Counted from the stretch's first letter, positions 9,502 through 17,561 are shown. The stretch is DNA of 64,000 bases from Streptomyces gardneri (GCF_006539185.1 NZ_BJMN01000011.1:248001-312000); one strand, 5' to 3'. Program-made: numbers and translations. The notes: a model not told the origin generated them from the letters alone.

Positions 9502-11109
9502 TCAGACGGCGGGCGTCTTCATTGCCCTCCGCTCCAGCGACACCGGGTCCGGCTCCGGGTGCGGCGCGCACGACGCGCGCCGCACCGGCGTCATTTCCGG
9601 GCCCGTGACGTCCCCGGGTACCGCCCCCGTGAGCAGATAGCGCTCCAGATAGCCGTTCACGCAGGCGTTCGGTCCGCCCGCGACACCGTGCGTGCCCGCG
9701 TCCCGCTCGGTCACCAGGGCCGCGCCCGACAGCCGGCGCTGGAACTCCAGAGCTCCCGCGTACGGGGCCGCCGCGTCCCGCTCCGCCGCCAGGATCAGCA
9801 CCGGCGGCAGCACCCCGGGCGCCGTCCGGACGTCCAGCGGCCGCTGCCGGGGGGCCTTCCAGTACGCGCAGGGCAGGTTCATCCACGCGTTGTCCCAGGT
9901 CTCGAACGGGGCGCGCTCCGCGAGCAGGGTGTTGTCCCGGTCCCAGACGGCGAACTCCTCCGGCCAGGGCGCGTCGTTGCACTCCACCGCCGTGTACACC
10001 GCACGCCCGTTGCCCGCGTCCGGCCCCGCCGTCTCCGGGGGCGCCGCCTGCGCGATCAGCGGCTCCGGATCGCCCTTCAGAAATGCGGCGAGGGCGCCCG
10101 CCCGCAGGGGCCAGAACCGGTCGTCGTAGCCGGTCCCCAGCATCGCCCCGTGCAGCTGGCCCGGACCGACCCGCCCGCCCGCAGGCCGCGCCGCCAGCTC
10201 GGCGCGCACCCGCTCGTAGCTCGCGGACACCGCCCGCGCGGTGCGCCCGAGCCCGTACACCGCGTCGTGCTTCGCCACCCATGTACGGAAGTCCGCCCAG
10301 CGCCGCTCGAACGCCTCGGACTGGGCGAGGTTGTTCCGGTACCAGATCCGGCGGGGCGCCGGGTCCACCGGCGCGTCGAGGACCATCCGCCGCACCCGGT
10401 GCGGGAAGAGCGTCGCGTACAGGCCGCCGATGTACGTGCCGTACGAGGCGCCCAGGTACGTGAGCCGCGGTTCGCCGAGCGCCGCCCGGACGACCTCCAG
10501 GTCCCGGGCGTTGTTGAGCGAGTGGTAATGGCGCAGGGCCGGGCCCGTCCGGCGCGCGCAGCCCTCCGCATACGCCTTCGCCCGCGCGATCCGCTCCCGC
10601 TTGTACGTCTCGGACGGCCGGCTCGGCGCCGGGGTCGGTCCCGTGACCCGGTCCGCCGGGTCCTGGCAGGAGACCGGCGCCGAGCGGCCCACCCCGCGCG
10701 GGGCGTAGCCCACGAGGTCGTACGCGGCGGAGATCCGCCGCCACTCCGGAAGCTCGGCGGCCAGGGGGAAGTACGTCGAGGAGGCGCCCGGGCCCCCGGG
10801 GTTGAACACGAGCGTGCCCTGCCGGCCGGCGGCGGGCCCCGAGGCCCGGACGCGGCTGACGGTCAGCGGGATGCGGGGCCCGTCGGGGTCCGCGTAGTCG
10901 AGCGGGACGCGGACCGTGCCGCACACGACGGACGGCGGCAGCTTCTCGGCCGCCGGGCAGGCGCCGAACGCGATCCCCTCGACGGCGGCCCGGCGGGCGG
11001 CGAGCAGGGTGCCGCGGGCCTCGGACGGCGGAGCGTCGTGCGCGGGGGCCAGGGGCAGGGAGGTGAACAGGAGGGCGCTGAGGGCTCCGTACAGCGCGGG
11101 AGAGGGCAT
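9502..11109 (-). CDS. Secreted alpha/beta hydrolase, tripeptidyl aminopeptidase (Tap/Slp) family
   Basis: A 535-residue extracellular serine peptidase-like protein. A signal peptide occupies about the first 25 residues. The oxyanion region is FNPGGPGAS (about 102-110), the nucleophile Ser222 lies in LGASYGTYIGG, and a C-terminal TAP-like domain carries the acid region ILAAERDAAAPY and the His in DAGTHGVAGG. Four or more Cys residues in the mature part suggest disulfides. Known relatives remove tripeptides from secreted protein N-termini. A Tat or Sec route cannot be decided. It is preceded by a small divergent-free gap to the TIGR04222 operon and converges on hemQ. Confidence 0.88.
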   Translation of the reverse strand: MPSPALYGALSALLFTSLPLAPAHDAPPSEARGTLLAARRAAVEGIAFGACPAAEKLPPSVVCGTVRVPLDYADPDGPRIPLTVSRVRASGPAAGRQGTLVFNPGGPGASSTYFPLAAELPEWRRISAAYDLVGYAPRGVGRSAPVSCQDPADRVTGPTPAPSRPSETYKRERIARAKAYAEGCARRTGPALRHYHSLNNARDLEVVRAALGEPRLTYLGASYGTYIGGLYATLFPHRVRRMVLDAPVDPAPRRIWYRNNLAQSEAFERRWADFRTWVAKHDAVYGLGRTARAVSASYERVRAELAARPAGGRVGPGQLHGAMLGTGYDDRFWPLRAGALAAFLKGDPEPLIAQAAPPETAGPDAGNGRAVYTAVECNDAPWPEEFAVWDRDNTLLAERAPFETWDNAWMNLPCAYWKAPRQRPLDVRTAPGVLPPVLILAAERDAAAPYAGALEFQRRLSGAALVTERDAGTHGVAGGPNACVNGYLERYLLTGAVPGDVTGPEMTPVRRASCAPHPEPDPVSLERRAMKTPAV

Positions 11110-11196
11110 CGGTGCTTCCCTTCGTGACCGCGTGCGCGTGGGGCGCGCGCGGGGACGAAGAGATCGTTGGCGCGGCGGAGGAGCGAAGTAAAGGAT

Positions 11197-11949
11197 CTAC
11201 GGGAGGCGCGCGGGAGCGTGTCCCCGGAGTGCCGCGCGGAGCTCCGGCTCCAGGACGGCGGGGCCGCGCGTCGCCAGCGCCGTGAGCGGATCGGCGGGGG
11301 AGAGGCCGGAGAGCAGCCTCTGCCCGGCCGGGGACGCCCAGCGGGTGTACGGGTACACCTCGATCCGGCCGATCAGCAGACAGAGCCCCGAGGCGAGCAG
11401 CGGCAGCGAGAACGCGGCGACGACCAGGGGCCGTTCGGCGCCGGGCACGAGGAGTGCCGCCGCCGTCCCGAGCGCCAGACAGAGCAGGAAGGCGGCCCGC
11501 ACCGCCCGTACCCCGGCCGCGATCTCCCGGCGGCCCGCGTCGGGGACGGCGAGCCCCCGGTCGACGAGCCGCCGGCCGAGCGACCGCACCGAATCGGCGG
11601 CGGCCACCGCGGGACGGACCGCCGGGATCGGGGACTGGCCGCCGGGCCCGATCGCGCCGAGCACGGCGCTCTCCCACTCGTCCCGGGAGCCGGTGGAGGA
11701 GTCCACGACCGTCGCCCAGCCGGTGTGGGCGAGGAGCAGCCGCCGCTCCCGGTGCATCGCGACGAGGGTGAGGTCGGTGACGCGGAGCGGACCGCCGGCG
11801 AGATAGGCGGCTTCGAGGAGGGTGAGCCCGGAGTCCTCCGGGGCGGACGGGGCCGTCGGCCGGGCCGCCGCGAGGGAGGCCCGGCACAGCCGTGCGCAGC
11901 CGATGCCGGCCATGACGCACGCCACGAGGAGAAGCGGAACCCAGACCAT
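11197..11949 (-). CDS. TIGR04222 domain-containing membrane protein without Cys tail
   Basis: A 250-residue membrane protein. A first membrane segment is at residues 2-20. A soluble region follows with the family pattern LTLLEAAYLAGGPLRVTDLTLVAMHRERRL, then two further membrane segments at about 145-195, and a short C-terminal region. Its paralogue immediately upstream has the same layout but adds a Cys/Ser/Gly tail, which this copy lacks. The gap to that gene is 48 bases, so they are probably one operon headed by the DUF692 enzyme. Function is unknown. It may pair with the tailed paralogue. Confidence 0.8.
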   Translation of the reverse strand: MVWVPLLLVACVMAGIGCARLCRASLAAARPTAPSAPEDSGLTLLEAAYLAGGPLRVTDLTLVAMHRERRLLLAHTGWATVVDSSTGSRDEWESAVLGAIGPGGQSPIPAVRPAVAAADSVRSLGRRLVDRGLAVPDAGRREIAAGVRAVRAAFLLCLALGTAAALLVPGAERPLVVAAFSLPLLASGLCLLIGRIEVYPYTRWASPAGQRLLSGLSPADPLTALATRGPAVLEPELRAALRGHAPARLP

Positions 11950-11997
11950 GTCCGAGTTCTATGACAGGACGGGCGGGCCCGCCACTCGAACGGGTGA

Positions 11998-13020
11998 TCA
12001 GCCGCTGGAACTGGAGCTGGAGCACGAACTCCCGCTGGAACTGGAGCTGGAGCACGAGCTGCCGCTGGAGCTCGAACAGGAACTGCCGCCTCCGCCTCCG
12101 CAGCTCGACCCGCCGCCCGAGCACGAACCGGAGGAGCAGGAACCGGAGCCTCCGTCGGAAGGGGAGGAGCCGCCGCCGCAGAAGCTGTTCTCCGCGCACC
12201 ACTCGAGGGCCACACCGGCGGCGGCGTAGTCCGTGGTGTGGTGACGCGAGGCCGCGGGGCGCCGCCCGCGCCCCCGCGGAGGCGCGTACACCCGGGCGGC
12301 GGCGAGGAGTTGCTCCCGCAGCACCGGGTCGGGCAGCCCCCGCAGCCCGTACAGGGCCACGAGGTGACCGGCGTCCGCGAGGTGACCATGGGCCCGCCCG
12401 TACGAGGCGACGGCACCCTGCCCGGCCGGGGTGATCCGCCGCCCGGTGATCGCCCCGCACACGATGGCGGTGACCCCGGTGGCGAAGAGCGCGGGCAGCA
12501 CCTTCACGACGAACGGCACCGACATCTCCGGTGCGGTGGAGAGATCGACCATCGTGAGGGCGACCGAGACGGGGAAGAGGAAGAAGGCGGTGAGACCGAG
12601 CCCGAGGCACCAGGCCTGGGTGGTGCGCCGCCTCGACGGCGCGACGATGAGTCCGCGTGCCGCGAGCCCGTCACCGATCTCCTGCACCGCGGGGTGCCGC
12701 ATCACGGCGAGCCGCAGGTGGTGCAGGGCCCCGTGCGGGGCCGCCGCGTGCTCCTGGAGTACGGCCCGCTCCACCGGGTCGTGCGCGACGGGCCGGACGA
12801 CCGCGACGATGCCGGGGCCGCCGATCGCGATCCTGCCGTCGTACTGGAGGGCGGCGAGGGCGGTGTCGACGACCCGGGCCGGGCCGCCGTTCAGGAAGGC
12901 GACCTCGTACCGGTCGTGGACCGGTCCGCCGGGGCCGCCGCGCGACCGGACGACACGGGTGATCAGCAGCGCGATGCCGGCTGCGGCGGCCACGTAGTAG
13001 ACGACGACCAAGGTGTTCAC
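11998..13020 (-). CDS. TIGR04222 domain-containing membrane protein with Cys/Ser/Gly repeat tail
   Basis: A 340-residue protein. An N-terminal membrane segment (NTLVVVYYVAAAAGIALLI) is followed by a soluble TIGR04222 region (YEVAFLNGGPARVVDTALAAL), two more membrane segments near 150-205, and a C-terminal tail of about 60 residues made almost only of Gly, Ser and Cys. Eight Cys occur in and just before the tail, the last ones in a 10-residue repeat, SSCSSSSSSG. The GTG at 13020 is chosen because AGGAGG is 5 bases upstream, inside the last codons of the DUF692 gene. That leaves a 2-base gap between the genes and implies translational coupling. The tail is a likely substrate for the DUF692 enzyme (inference). 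Confidence 0.87.
   Translation of the reverse strand: MNTLVVVYYVAAAAGIALLITRVVRSRGGPGGPVHDRYEVAFLNGGPARVVDTALAALQYDGRIAIGGPGIVAVVRPVAHDPVERAVLQEHAAAPHGALHHLRLAVMRHPAVQEIGDGLAARGLIVAPSRRRTTQAWCLGLGLTAFFLFPVSVALTMVDLSTAPEMSVPFVVKVLPALFATGVTAIVCGAITGRRITPAGQGAVASYGRAHGHLADAGHLVALYGLRGLPDPVLREQLLAAARVYAPPRGRGRRPAASRHHTTDYAAAGVALEWCAENSFCGGGSSPSDGGSGSCSSGSCSGGGSSCGGGGGSSCSSSSGSSCSSSSSSGSSCSSSSSSG
12002..12085 (-). repeat. 30-bp tandem repeat encoding the Cys/Ser tail
   Basis: Two nearly identical 30-base units (12002-12031 and 12032-12061) and a diverged third (12062-12085) encode SSCSSSSSSG-type decapeptides at the extreme C-terminus of the tailed TIGR04222 protein. The two full units differ at only two bases, suggesting recent slippage. 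Confidence 0.85.
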
Positions 13021-13022
13021 GG

Positions 13023-14459
13023 TCACCTCCTGGCGAGGGCGTGGCGGGCGGCCCGGGCGAACCGGAGGGCGCGGCCGGGCGGACGGCTGCCGGAGCGGTC
13101 CTGCCACCACTCCGTGAGGCGACGTCGGGCCGCCGGGTCCTCGGGGCGGTCGGCGAGCAGCAGGTGCTCGGCGAAGTCGAGGGCGTCACGGCGGTAGCCG
13201 CCGGTCATGGGGCGGGTCCTGGCGTAGGCGAGGAACGCGGGCCGGAAGCCCTTGCCGAGGATCTCCGGCAGCTCGGGGGCGACCTTCGCGACGACTCCGG
13301 CCCGCTTGGCGGCGAGGGCCCGGCTCTGCACCCCGAGGCGCCGGCTGTCGAACCCCTCGGGCGCGGGCGTCCCGGCGACGAGCGCCGACAGCAGCGCGGC
13401 CTGCGCGAGCCCGACCCGCTGCCGGGCGTCGTCCCGCGGCGCGGGCTCCGGGATGACCGGGGCGCTCGGCATCGGGCCGCCCGAGACGCGGGCACCGGCG
13501 CCGATGAGCAGCGGCGCTCGTCGGGGTGCGGGTGCCGATGAGAGGGCGCCGCGCTGGTGGGCTGTGCCCACCCTCCCCCAGAGCTCCGCCTGGGAGGTAC
13601 CCCCAGCCCTTGCGGAACGTGTGCCCACAGCGGTGGCAGCCCCCCTCACCATCTCGCGGATCACCGTCAGCTCCGCAGCCAGCTCCTCCGCCGGAGGGAA
13701 GTCGTCGTCCCGCTCCAGCAGCACCCCCGGTGGCGAGACCCGCGACGCGAGGTCCGCCAGGACGTCGAGAACGGCCCCCGGCACCGGGTGCGCGTGCGTG
13801 TCGTGCCAGACCCCGTCCCGCTCGACACCGCCCGCCACGTGCACGTACGCGATGGCCTCCACCGGCAGCTCGGCCAGGGCCTTCGCCGGGTCCTCGCCGC
13901 GGTTGACGTGGTTGGTGTGCAGGTTGGCGACGTCGATGAGGAGCCGTACCCCCGTACGCTCCACCAGCTCCGCCAGGAACTGTCCCTCCGTCAGCTCCTC
14001 ACCGGGCCAGGCGATCAGGGCCGCGATGTTCTCCAGGGCGAGCGGTACGGGCAGCGCGTCCTGGGCGATGCGCACGTTCTCGCAGAGCACGTCGAGCGCG
14101 TCCCGGGTCCGGGGCACGGGCAGCAGGTGGCCCGCTTCGAGCAGCGGCGAGGCGGTGAGCGGCCCCCCGGCCCGTACGAACGCGATGTGCTCCGTGACCA
14201 GCGGCGCTCCCAGCGCCACCGCCTTCTCCCCGAGCGCCGCGAGCCGCGCCGGATCCGGCCGGTCCGCGCCGCCGAGCCCCAGCGACACCCCATGCGGGAC
14301 GACCGTCACGCCGCGCTCGCGCAGCCGGGTCAGCGAGTCGGGCAGGTGGTCGGCGCAGATGTTCTCCGCGACCACCTCGACCCAGTCGACGCCGGGCAGC
14401 GCCTCCACCGCCTCCGCGATCTCGGGACGCCAGCCGATGCCGATGCCGAGTTCCGTCAT
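13023..14459 (-). CDS. DUF692 (MNIO) oxygenase fused to a DUF2063-like partner domain
   Basis: A 478-residue fusion. Residues 1-275 are a DUF692 TIM barrel, the family of multinuclear non-heme iron oxidative enzymes (MbnB, TglH) that modify Cys in ribosomal peptides. Likely metal ligands are all present: His56, His91, Glu143, Asp176, Asn179, His181, His207, Asp220, His222 and Glu249. A linker of about 65 residues follows, then residues 343-478, which resemble the partner family DUF2063 ([36 protein letters not shown]). That partner normally presents the substrate to the MNIO. GGAGGGGG precedes the ATG. The downstream gene encodes a Cys-rich tail protein and is translationally coupled. The substrate and product are not known. 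Confidence 0.88.
   Translation of the reverse strand: MTELGIGIGWRPEIAEAVEALPGVDWVEVVAENICADHLPDSLTRLRERGVTVVPHGVSLGLGGADRPDPARLAALGEKAVALGAPLVTEHIAFVRAGGPLTASPLLEAGHLLPVPRTRDALDVLCENVRIAQDALPVPLALENIAALIAWPGEELTEGQFLAELVERTGVRLLIDVANLHTNHVNRGEDPAKALAELPVEAIAYVHVAGGVERDGVWHDTHAHPVPGAVLDVLADLASRVSPPGVLLERDDDFPPAEELAAELTVIREMVRGAATAVGTRSARAGGTSQAELWGRVGTAHQRGALSSAPAPRRAPLLIGAGARVSGGPMPSAPVIPEPAPRDDARQRVGLAQAALLSALVAGTPAPEGFDSRRLGVQSRALAAKRAGVVAKVAPELPEILGKGFRPAFLAYARTRPMTGGYRRDALDFAEHLLLADRPEDPAARRRLTEWWQDRSGSRPPGRALRFARAARHALARR
13561..13631. repeat. 71-bp MITE-like palindromic repeat inside the DUF692 linker
   Basis: The segment begins GCTGTG and ends CACAGC (6-base terminal inverted repeats, extending imperfectly) and contains an imperfect hairpin of the CTCCCCCAG...CTGGGAGGTACC type that is frequent in Streptomyces intergenic DNA. 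Both flanks carry GGTGG (13556-13560 and 13632-13636), which could be a target duplication. It is read in frame as the linker around [17 protein letters not shown]. The family resemblance is from memory of Streptomyces repeats, not a search. Confidence 0.5.
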
Positions 14460-14504
14460 GTCCCCCTCCTTCGGTCCTCAGTCATCCACGTGATGACCCG
14501 TGGA

Positions 14505-14535
14505 GGGACGTTCGAACCCGGAGAGGGGGACGTTC
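14505..14535 (-). promoter_or_regulatory. Direct repeat upstream of the DUF692 operon
   Basis: GGGACGTTC occurs at 14505-14513 and 14527-14535, exactly 22 bases apart (about two helical turns), 46-76 bases upstream of the DUF692 start. Read leftward it is GAACGTCCC. The spacing suggests a regulator binding on one face of the helix, and the GAAC core also resembles ECF sigma -35 elements. The rest of the 14460-14569 gap holds the GGAGGGGG ribosome site and no gene. Confidence 0.4.
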
Positions 14536-14569
14536 AGAGCTACATTTGAGGTTCCGGCCTCAGGCGGGC

Positions 14570-15367
14570 TCAGACGGGGACCGCGTCAGGGTCCAGCCGG
14601 TCGGCCAGCCCGGCCTTCGTGAACGCGGCGACCACGTCGTCACGGCTCTCGGTGAAGTGCGCCCAGCTGTCGCAGTGGACGGGAACCACGCGCCGGGCGC
14701 CGAGGATCTCTGCCGCCTCCGCGGCCTGTGCGCTGTCGAGGACGATCAGCCGGCCGCCGAAGAGCTGGGGGAAGCGCGGCGCTCCGGCGAAGAGGACGGC
14801 GGTGTCGACCGGGCCGAACCGTTCGGCGATCTCCCGGACCAGATCGAGCGAAGCGTTGTCGCCGCTGATGTAGAGGGTGGGCAGGTCCTGCCCGGTCAGG
14901 ACGAAGCCGACGACCTGGCCCGTGAGGGCCTCGACCTCCTCGCGGGTGCCGGGGCCGTGGAGGGCGGGCACGCCGGTGACGGTGACGGTGCCGCCGTCGG
15001 GGCGGTCCAGGTCGACCGACTCCCAGTCGGCCAGCCCCCTGGCCCCCGCCCCCAGGCGCTGTCCGCCGCCGGGCGTCGTCAGGGTCAGCGGGACGTCCGC
15101 GAGCAGGGCCCGGCCGGACGCGTCGAGGTTGTCGGGGTGCTCGTCGTGGGAGAGCAGGACCACGTCGATACGGCCGAGGCCGTCGGGGGCGGCGGAGGCG
15201 GAGGCCGTCTTGGTCAGCCGGCCGCCGGGCACGTCGTAGTCGCGGGGCGCGTCGAAGGTGGGATCGGTCAGGAAGCGCAGGCCGCCGTACTCGAAGAGGG
15301 CCGTCGGGCCTCCGAGGACGCGGACGGGGATCTCGTCGTGCTGTACGGGCGTGCGGATGTCAGCCAT
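14570..15367 (-). CDS. MBL-fold metallo-hydrolase
   Basis: A 265-residue metallo-beta-lactamase-fold protein of the UlaG/YtnP-like group. The metal motif is in the variant form SHDEHPDNLD (about residues 85-94) and further ligand regions are PALHGPG, YISGDNAS and VVPVHCDSW. No signal peptide is visible, so it is cytoplasmic. The substrate is unknown. Relatives act on lactones or phosphate esters. The ATG at 15367 has GTGAGG about 8 bases upstream. It is divergent from the zinc-finger regulator with a palindrome between them, so the regulator may control this gene. Confidence 0.85.
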   Translation of the reverse strand: MADIRTPVQHDEIPVRVLGGPTALFEYGGLRFLTDPTFDAPRDYDVPGGRLTKTASASAAPDGLGRIDVVLLSHDEHPDNLDASGRALLADVPLTLTTPGGGQRLGAGARGLADWESVDLDRPDGGTVTVTGVPALHGPGTREEVEALTGQVVGFVLTGQDLPTLYISGDNASLDLVREIAERFGPVDTAVLFAGAPRFPQLFGGRLIVLDSAQAAEAAEILGARRVVPVHCDSWAHFTESRDDVVAAFTKAGLADRLDPDAVPV

Positions 15368-15395
15368 CAGAACCTCACGAATGGGTAGTGGTCTA

Positions 15396-15426
15396 TCCGT
15401 GAGAACCATAGTCCATGACTCACGGA
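15396..15426. promoter_or_regulatory. Inverted repeat in divergent promoter region (candidate operator)
   Basis: TCCGTGAG (15396-15403) and CTCACGGA (15419-15426) are perfect 8-base complements separated by 15 bases. They sit in the 76-base gap between the divergent MBL hydrolase and zinc-finger genes. The position suits an operator controlling both, probably bound by the zinc-finger protein itself (inference). Confidence 0.55.
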
Positions 15427-15443
15427 TGAGCGCAAGCCGTACC

Positions 15444-16052
15444 ATGACAACCATGAGTGAGACCTCGACCGCCGAATCCGCGCCGCCGCCCGCACCGGGG
15501 GCGGACGAGTACGTGGCCCTCGCCTTCGTCAACAGCGCCGTCGCGCTGCCCGGGGGGCACTTCATGGATCTCCTCGGGACCCCCGAGGCCACGAACCGGT
15601 GGCTCACCGAGCACGGCCTCGCGCCGGCCGACGCCGGGGTGCAGGAGATGTGCGCGGCGCAGCTGCGCTCCCTGCGCGAACACCTCAGGTCGTTGTGCGC
15701 CGCCCGGGTCGCGGGGCTGCCCGCCCTGCCCACGGCGCTCTCCGCCGTCAACGACGCGCTGAGCAAGGCCCCCACGGCCGCCCTGCTGTACTGGGACGAG
15801 AAGAACGGCCCGTACCGTGCGGCGCCCTGCCCCACCGACCAGATCCTCGGCCGGGCCCTCGCGACCCTCGCGGCCAACGCCGCCGACCTGCTCGCCGGCC
15901 CCGATGCGGAGCGTCTCACCAGCTGCGGCTCCACCCCCTGCAACCGCTACCTGCTGCGCCACGGCCGCCGGCACTGGTGCTCCACCCGCTGCGGCGACCG
16001 CGCCCGCGCAGCCCGCGCCTACGCCCGCCGCACCCGGCCGCAGACCGACTGA
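15444..16052 (+). CDS. CGNR-type zinc-finger regulator (ABATE/CGNR family)
   Basis: A 202-residue protein of the family with an N-terminal ABATE-like helical domain (about 20-150) and a C-terminal zinc finger. The zinc ligands are Cys161, Cys166, Cys179 and Cys183, arranged SCGSTPC...WCSTRCGDR. The usual CGNR signature is CGDR here. A basic tail follows (RARAARAYARR). Members are thought to be stress- or ligand-responsive transcription regulators. In-frame ATGs exist at 15426, 15444 and 15453. None has a ribosome site, so the message may be leaderless. It is divergent from the MBL hydrolase. Confidence 0.82.
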   Translation: MTTMSETSTAESAPPPAPGADEYVALAFVNSAVALPGGHFMDLLGTPEATNRWLTEHGLAPADAGVQEMCAAQLRSLREHLRSLCAARVAGLPALPTALSAVNDALSKAPTAALLYWDEKNGPYRAAPCPTDQILGRALATLAANAADLLAGPDAERLTSCGSTPCNRYLLRHGRRHWCSTRCGDRARAARAYARRTRPQTD

Positions 16053-16101
16053 CGGTGACGGTGACGGGTGACGAGGGCGGGGACCTGCCGGATCGCCCCC
16101 G

Positions 16102-16686
16102 CTACGCGCCCGGGACGGTGTGGTACATCGTGGACAGCGTCCACGCGAACAAGGTGCCCGGGCGCTCCCGCAGCACGGCGAGGGTGACGTCGGAGGGGTC
16201 GGACACGCAGGTGCCGAGGACCGCCCTGCGCGCGGGGCGCGGCTCCTGGAGCCTCGCCCTCGCGTCGTCGCCGGGCACGTCCCACGACAGCAACTCCCCG
16301 GAGCGCACGTCCCCGAGCACGTCCTCCGCGGGACGGTCCACGACGAAGTACAGGTGCAGCCGCAGCACGCAGTACAGGGCGGGCTGCTTCGGCGCGTGCG
16401 GATCGAGGTGGTTCCTGCCCCCGCCCCGGGCACTCGTGTCGACCAGCGTGGTGCGCACGGCCGGACCCCACGGCGAAGTGCGGCCGATCTCCTCGGCGCG
16501 CGCCCACAGTTCGCGCTCGGCGCGCTCACGCTTGAGCCGGACCTCGTCCGACGTGGCGATCCTCCTGAGCTTCCGCCTGCCGGGCCGGCCGGCGCGGGCA
16601 CCGATCCCCGCCAGGAGGAAGAGGAACAGCAGGGACACGGCCCGGTCCGCTCGCCGGCCGATCCGCCGGACCGCACGCGGTGTCAT
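16102..16686 (-). CDS. Hypothetical membrane-anchored protein
   Basis: A 194-residue protein I do not recognise. A single N-terminal membrane segment (AVSLLFLFLLAGIGARAG, about 16-33) follows a very basic start and is followed by a basic, then mixed-charge helix (RRIATSDEVRLKRERAERELWARAEEIGR). The remaining soluble region has motifs YCVLRLHLYFVVD, SGELLSWDVPGDDA and LFAWTLSTMYH. The basic residues before the segment favour an inside N-terminus with the rest outside. It ends 49 bases from the convergent zinc-finger gene, and begins 12 bases after the stop of the upstream Pth2-like gene, so the two may be co-transcribed. Confidence 0.7.
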   Translation of the reverse strand: MTPRAVRRIGRRADRAVSLLFLFLLAGIGARAGRPGRRKLRRIATSDEVRLKRERAERELWARAEEIGRTSPWGPAVRTTLVDTSARGGGRNHLDPHAPKQPALYCVLRLHLYFVVDRPAEDVLGDVRSGELLSWDVPGDDARARLQEPRPARRAVLGTCVSDPSDVTLAVLRERPGTLFAWTLSTMYHTVPGA

Positions 16687-16698
16687 GCGCCGAATCCC

Positions 16699-17412
16699 CT
16701 AGGCCTGCCGCAGCCGCAGGTGAGGAGCGAAGCGGTGGCTTCCCTCGGACACCACCGTCTTCCCCGGCGCGATCTCCGTGAAGCCGGCGTCCCGCACGAC
16801 GGGCAGCCCGCTGCCGCTCGCCGCGAGCGCGGCCCAGTGCTCGGGCGTCGCGGTGCGCACGGCGAGCGGGAAGCCCGCCTCCTGCCAGGCCTTCCGGTCC
16901 GCGTCCGGCATCGCCCACCACAGCAGCTGCGCGCCGTGCCCCGCCTGCGCCATCGTCTTGCCCGCCGACATGTCGACCCCGGGATTGATCCAGAGCACCA
17001 CGGCCCCGTCCGGTACGGGACCGGGCTCGGCCGGGTCGTCGAGGTCGGTGCCCGACACCTGGAGCTTGGCCAGCTCCTTGGGCCAGCCGTCGAGCGGCAC
17101 CGGCGGGAAGACCCGCACTTCCGCCTCCGCGCCGGTCACGGCGATCCCCGGGAGCGTCCCGGCCCGCCGCCACTCGGCACCACGCGCCCGGCGCACGACC
17201 TTGCGGATCCGGGCGTCCTCCCAGTCCGTCATGGCCTGCGCCCACTCGCCCTCACCGAGGGAACGGTCGTCGGTGAGGATCTCCAGGACGGCCCGCGCGG
17301 CGGTCTCCAGGGCGTCGGTGCGGGTCGGGGGCGCGTCGCGCTCGATCCGCACCACCAAGGGGAGGACGAACTGGGGCTTCTCATCGCGGACGTCGGTCTC
17401 TTCGCTGCTCAC
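16699..17412 (-). CDS. Peptidyl-tRNA hydrolase Pth2-like protein
   Basis: A 237-residue protein. The last 120 residues resemble the archaeal and eukaryotic Pth2 fold: VVLWINPGVDMSAGKTMAQAG carries the conserved Lys and the GKxxAQxxHA-type motif, and GLPVVRDAGFTEIAPGKTVV matches the C-terminal strand and helix. The first 115 residues are an extra domain with no clear match. Pth2 enzymes release peptides from peptidyl-tRNA, but streptomycetes already have a bacterial Pth, so the role may differ. There is no signal peptide. It is divergent from the ABC transporter genes. Confidence 0.78.
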   Translation of the reverse strand: MSSEETDVRDEKPQFVLPLVVRIERDAPPTRTDALETAARAVLEILTDDRSLGEGEWAQAMTDWEDARIRKVVRRARGAEWRRAGTLPGIAVTGAEAEVRVFPPVPLDGWPKELAKLQVSGTDLDDPAEPGPVPDGAVVLWINPGVDMSAGKTMAQAGHGAQLLWWAMPDADRKAWQEAGFPLAVRTATPEHWAALAASGSGLPVVRDAGFTEIAPGKTVVSEGSHRFAPHLRLRQA

Positions 17413-17483
17413 CCGGCAAGTCTGCCACCGCGGTCCGGAGCGAATCTTGTGGGAACGATCGCTTCCGGGTCAGGATGCCCCGC

Positions 17484-17561
17484 ATGACGAGCGATCTTCC
17501 CGCCCGCGAACACCCCGCCGGGACGGCCGGCTTCCCCGGCACGACCCTCCGGAACAGGTGA
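17484..17561 (+). CDS. Possible 25-codon leader peptide of the ABC transporter operon
   Basis: An ATG at 17484 with CAGGA eight bases upstream opens a 25-codon frame (MTSDLPAREH...TLRNR) whose TGA overlaps the GTG start of the ABC ATPase in the four-base arrangement GTGA. The ATPase start lacks its own good ribosome site, so translational coupling through this short frame is plausible. It could instead be chance, or mark the real upstream boundary of a longer message. Confidence 0.35.
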   Translation: MTSDLPAREHPAGTAGFPGTTLRNR

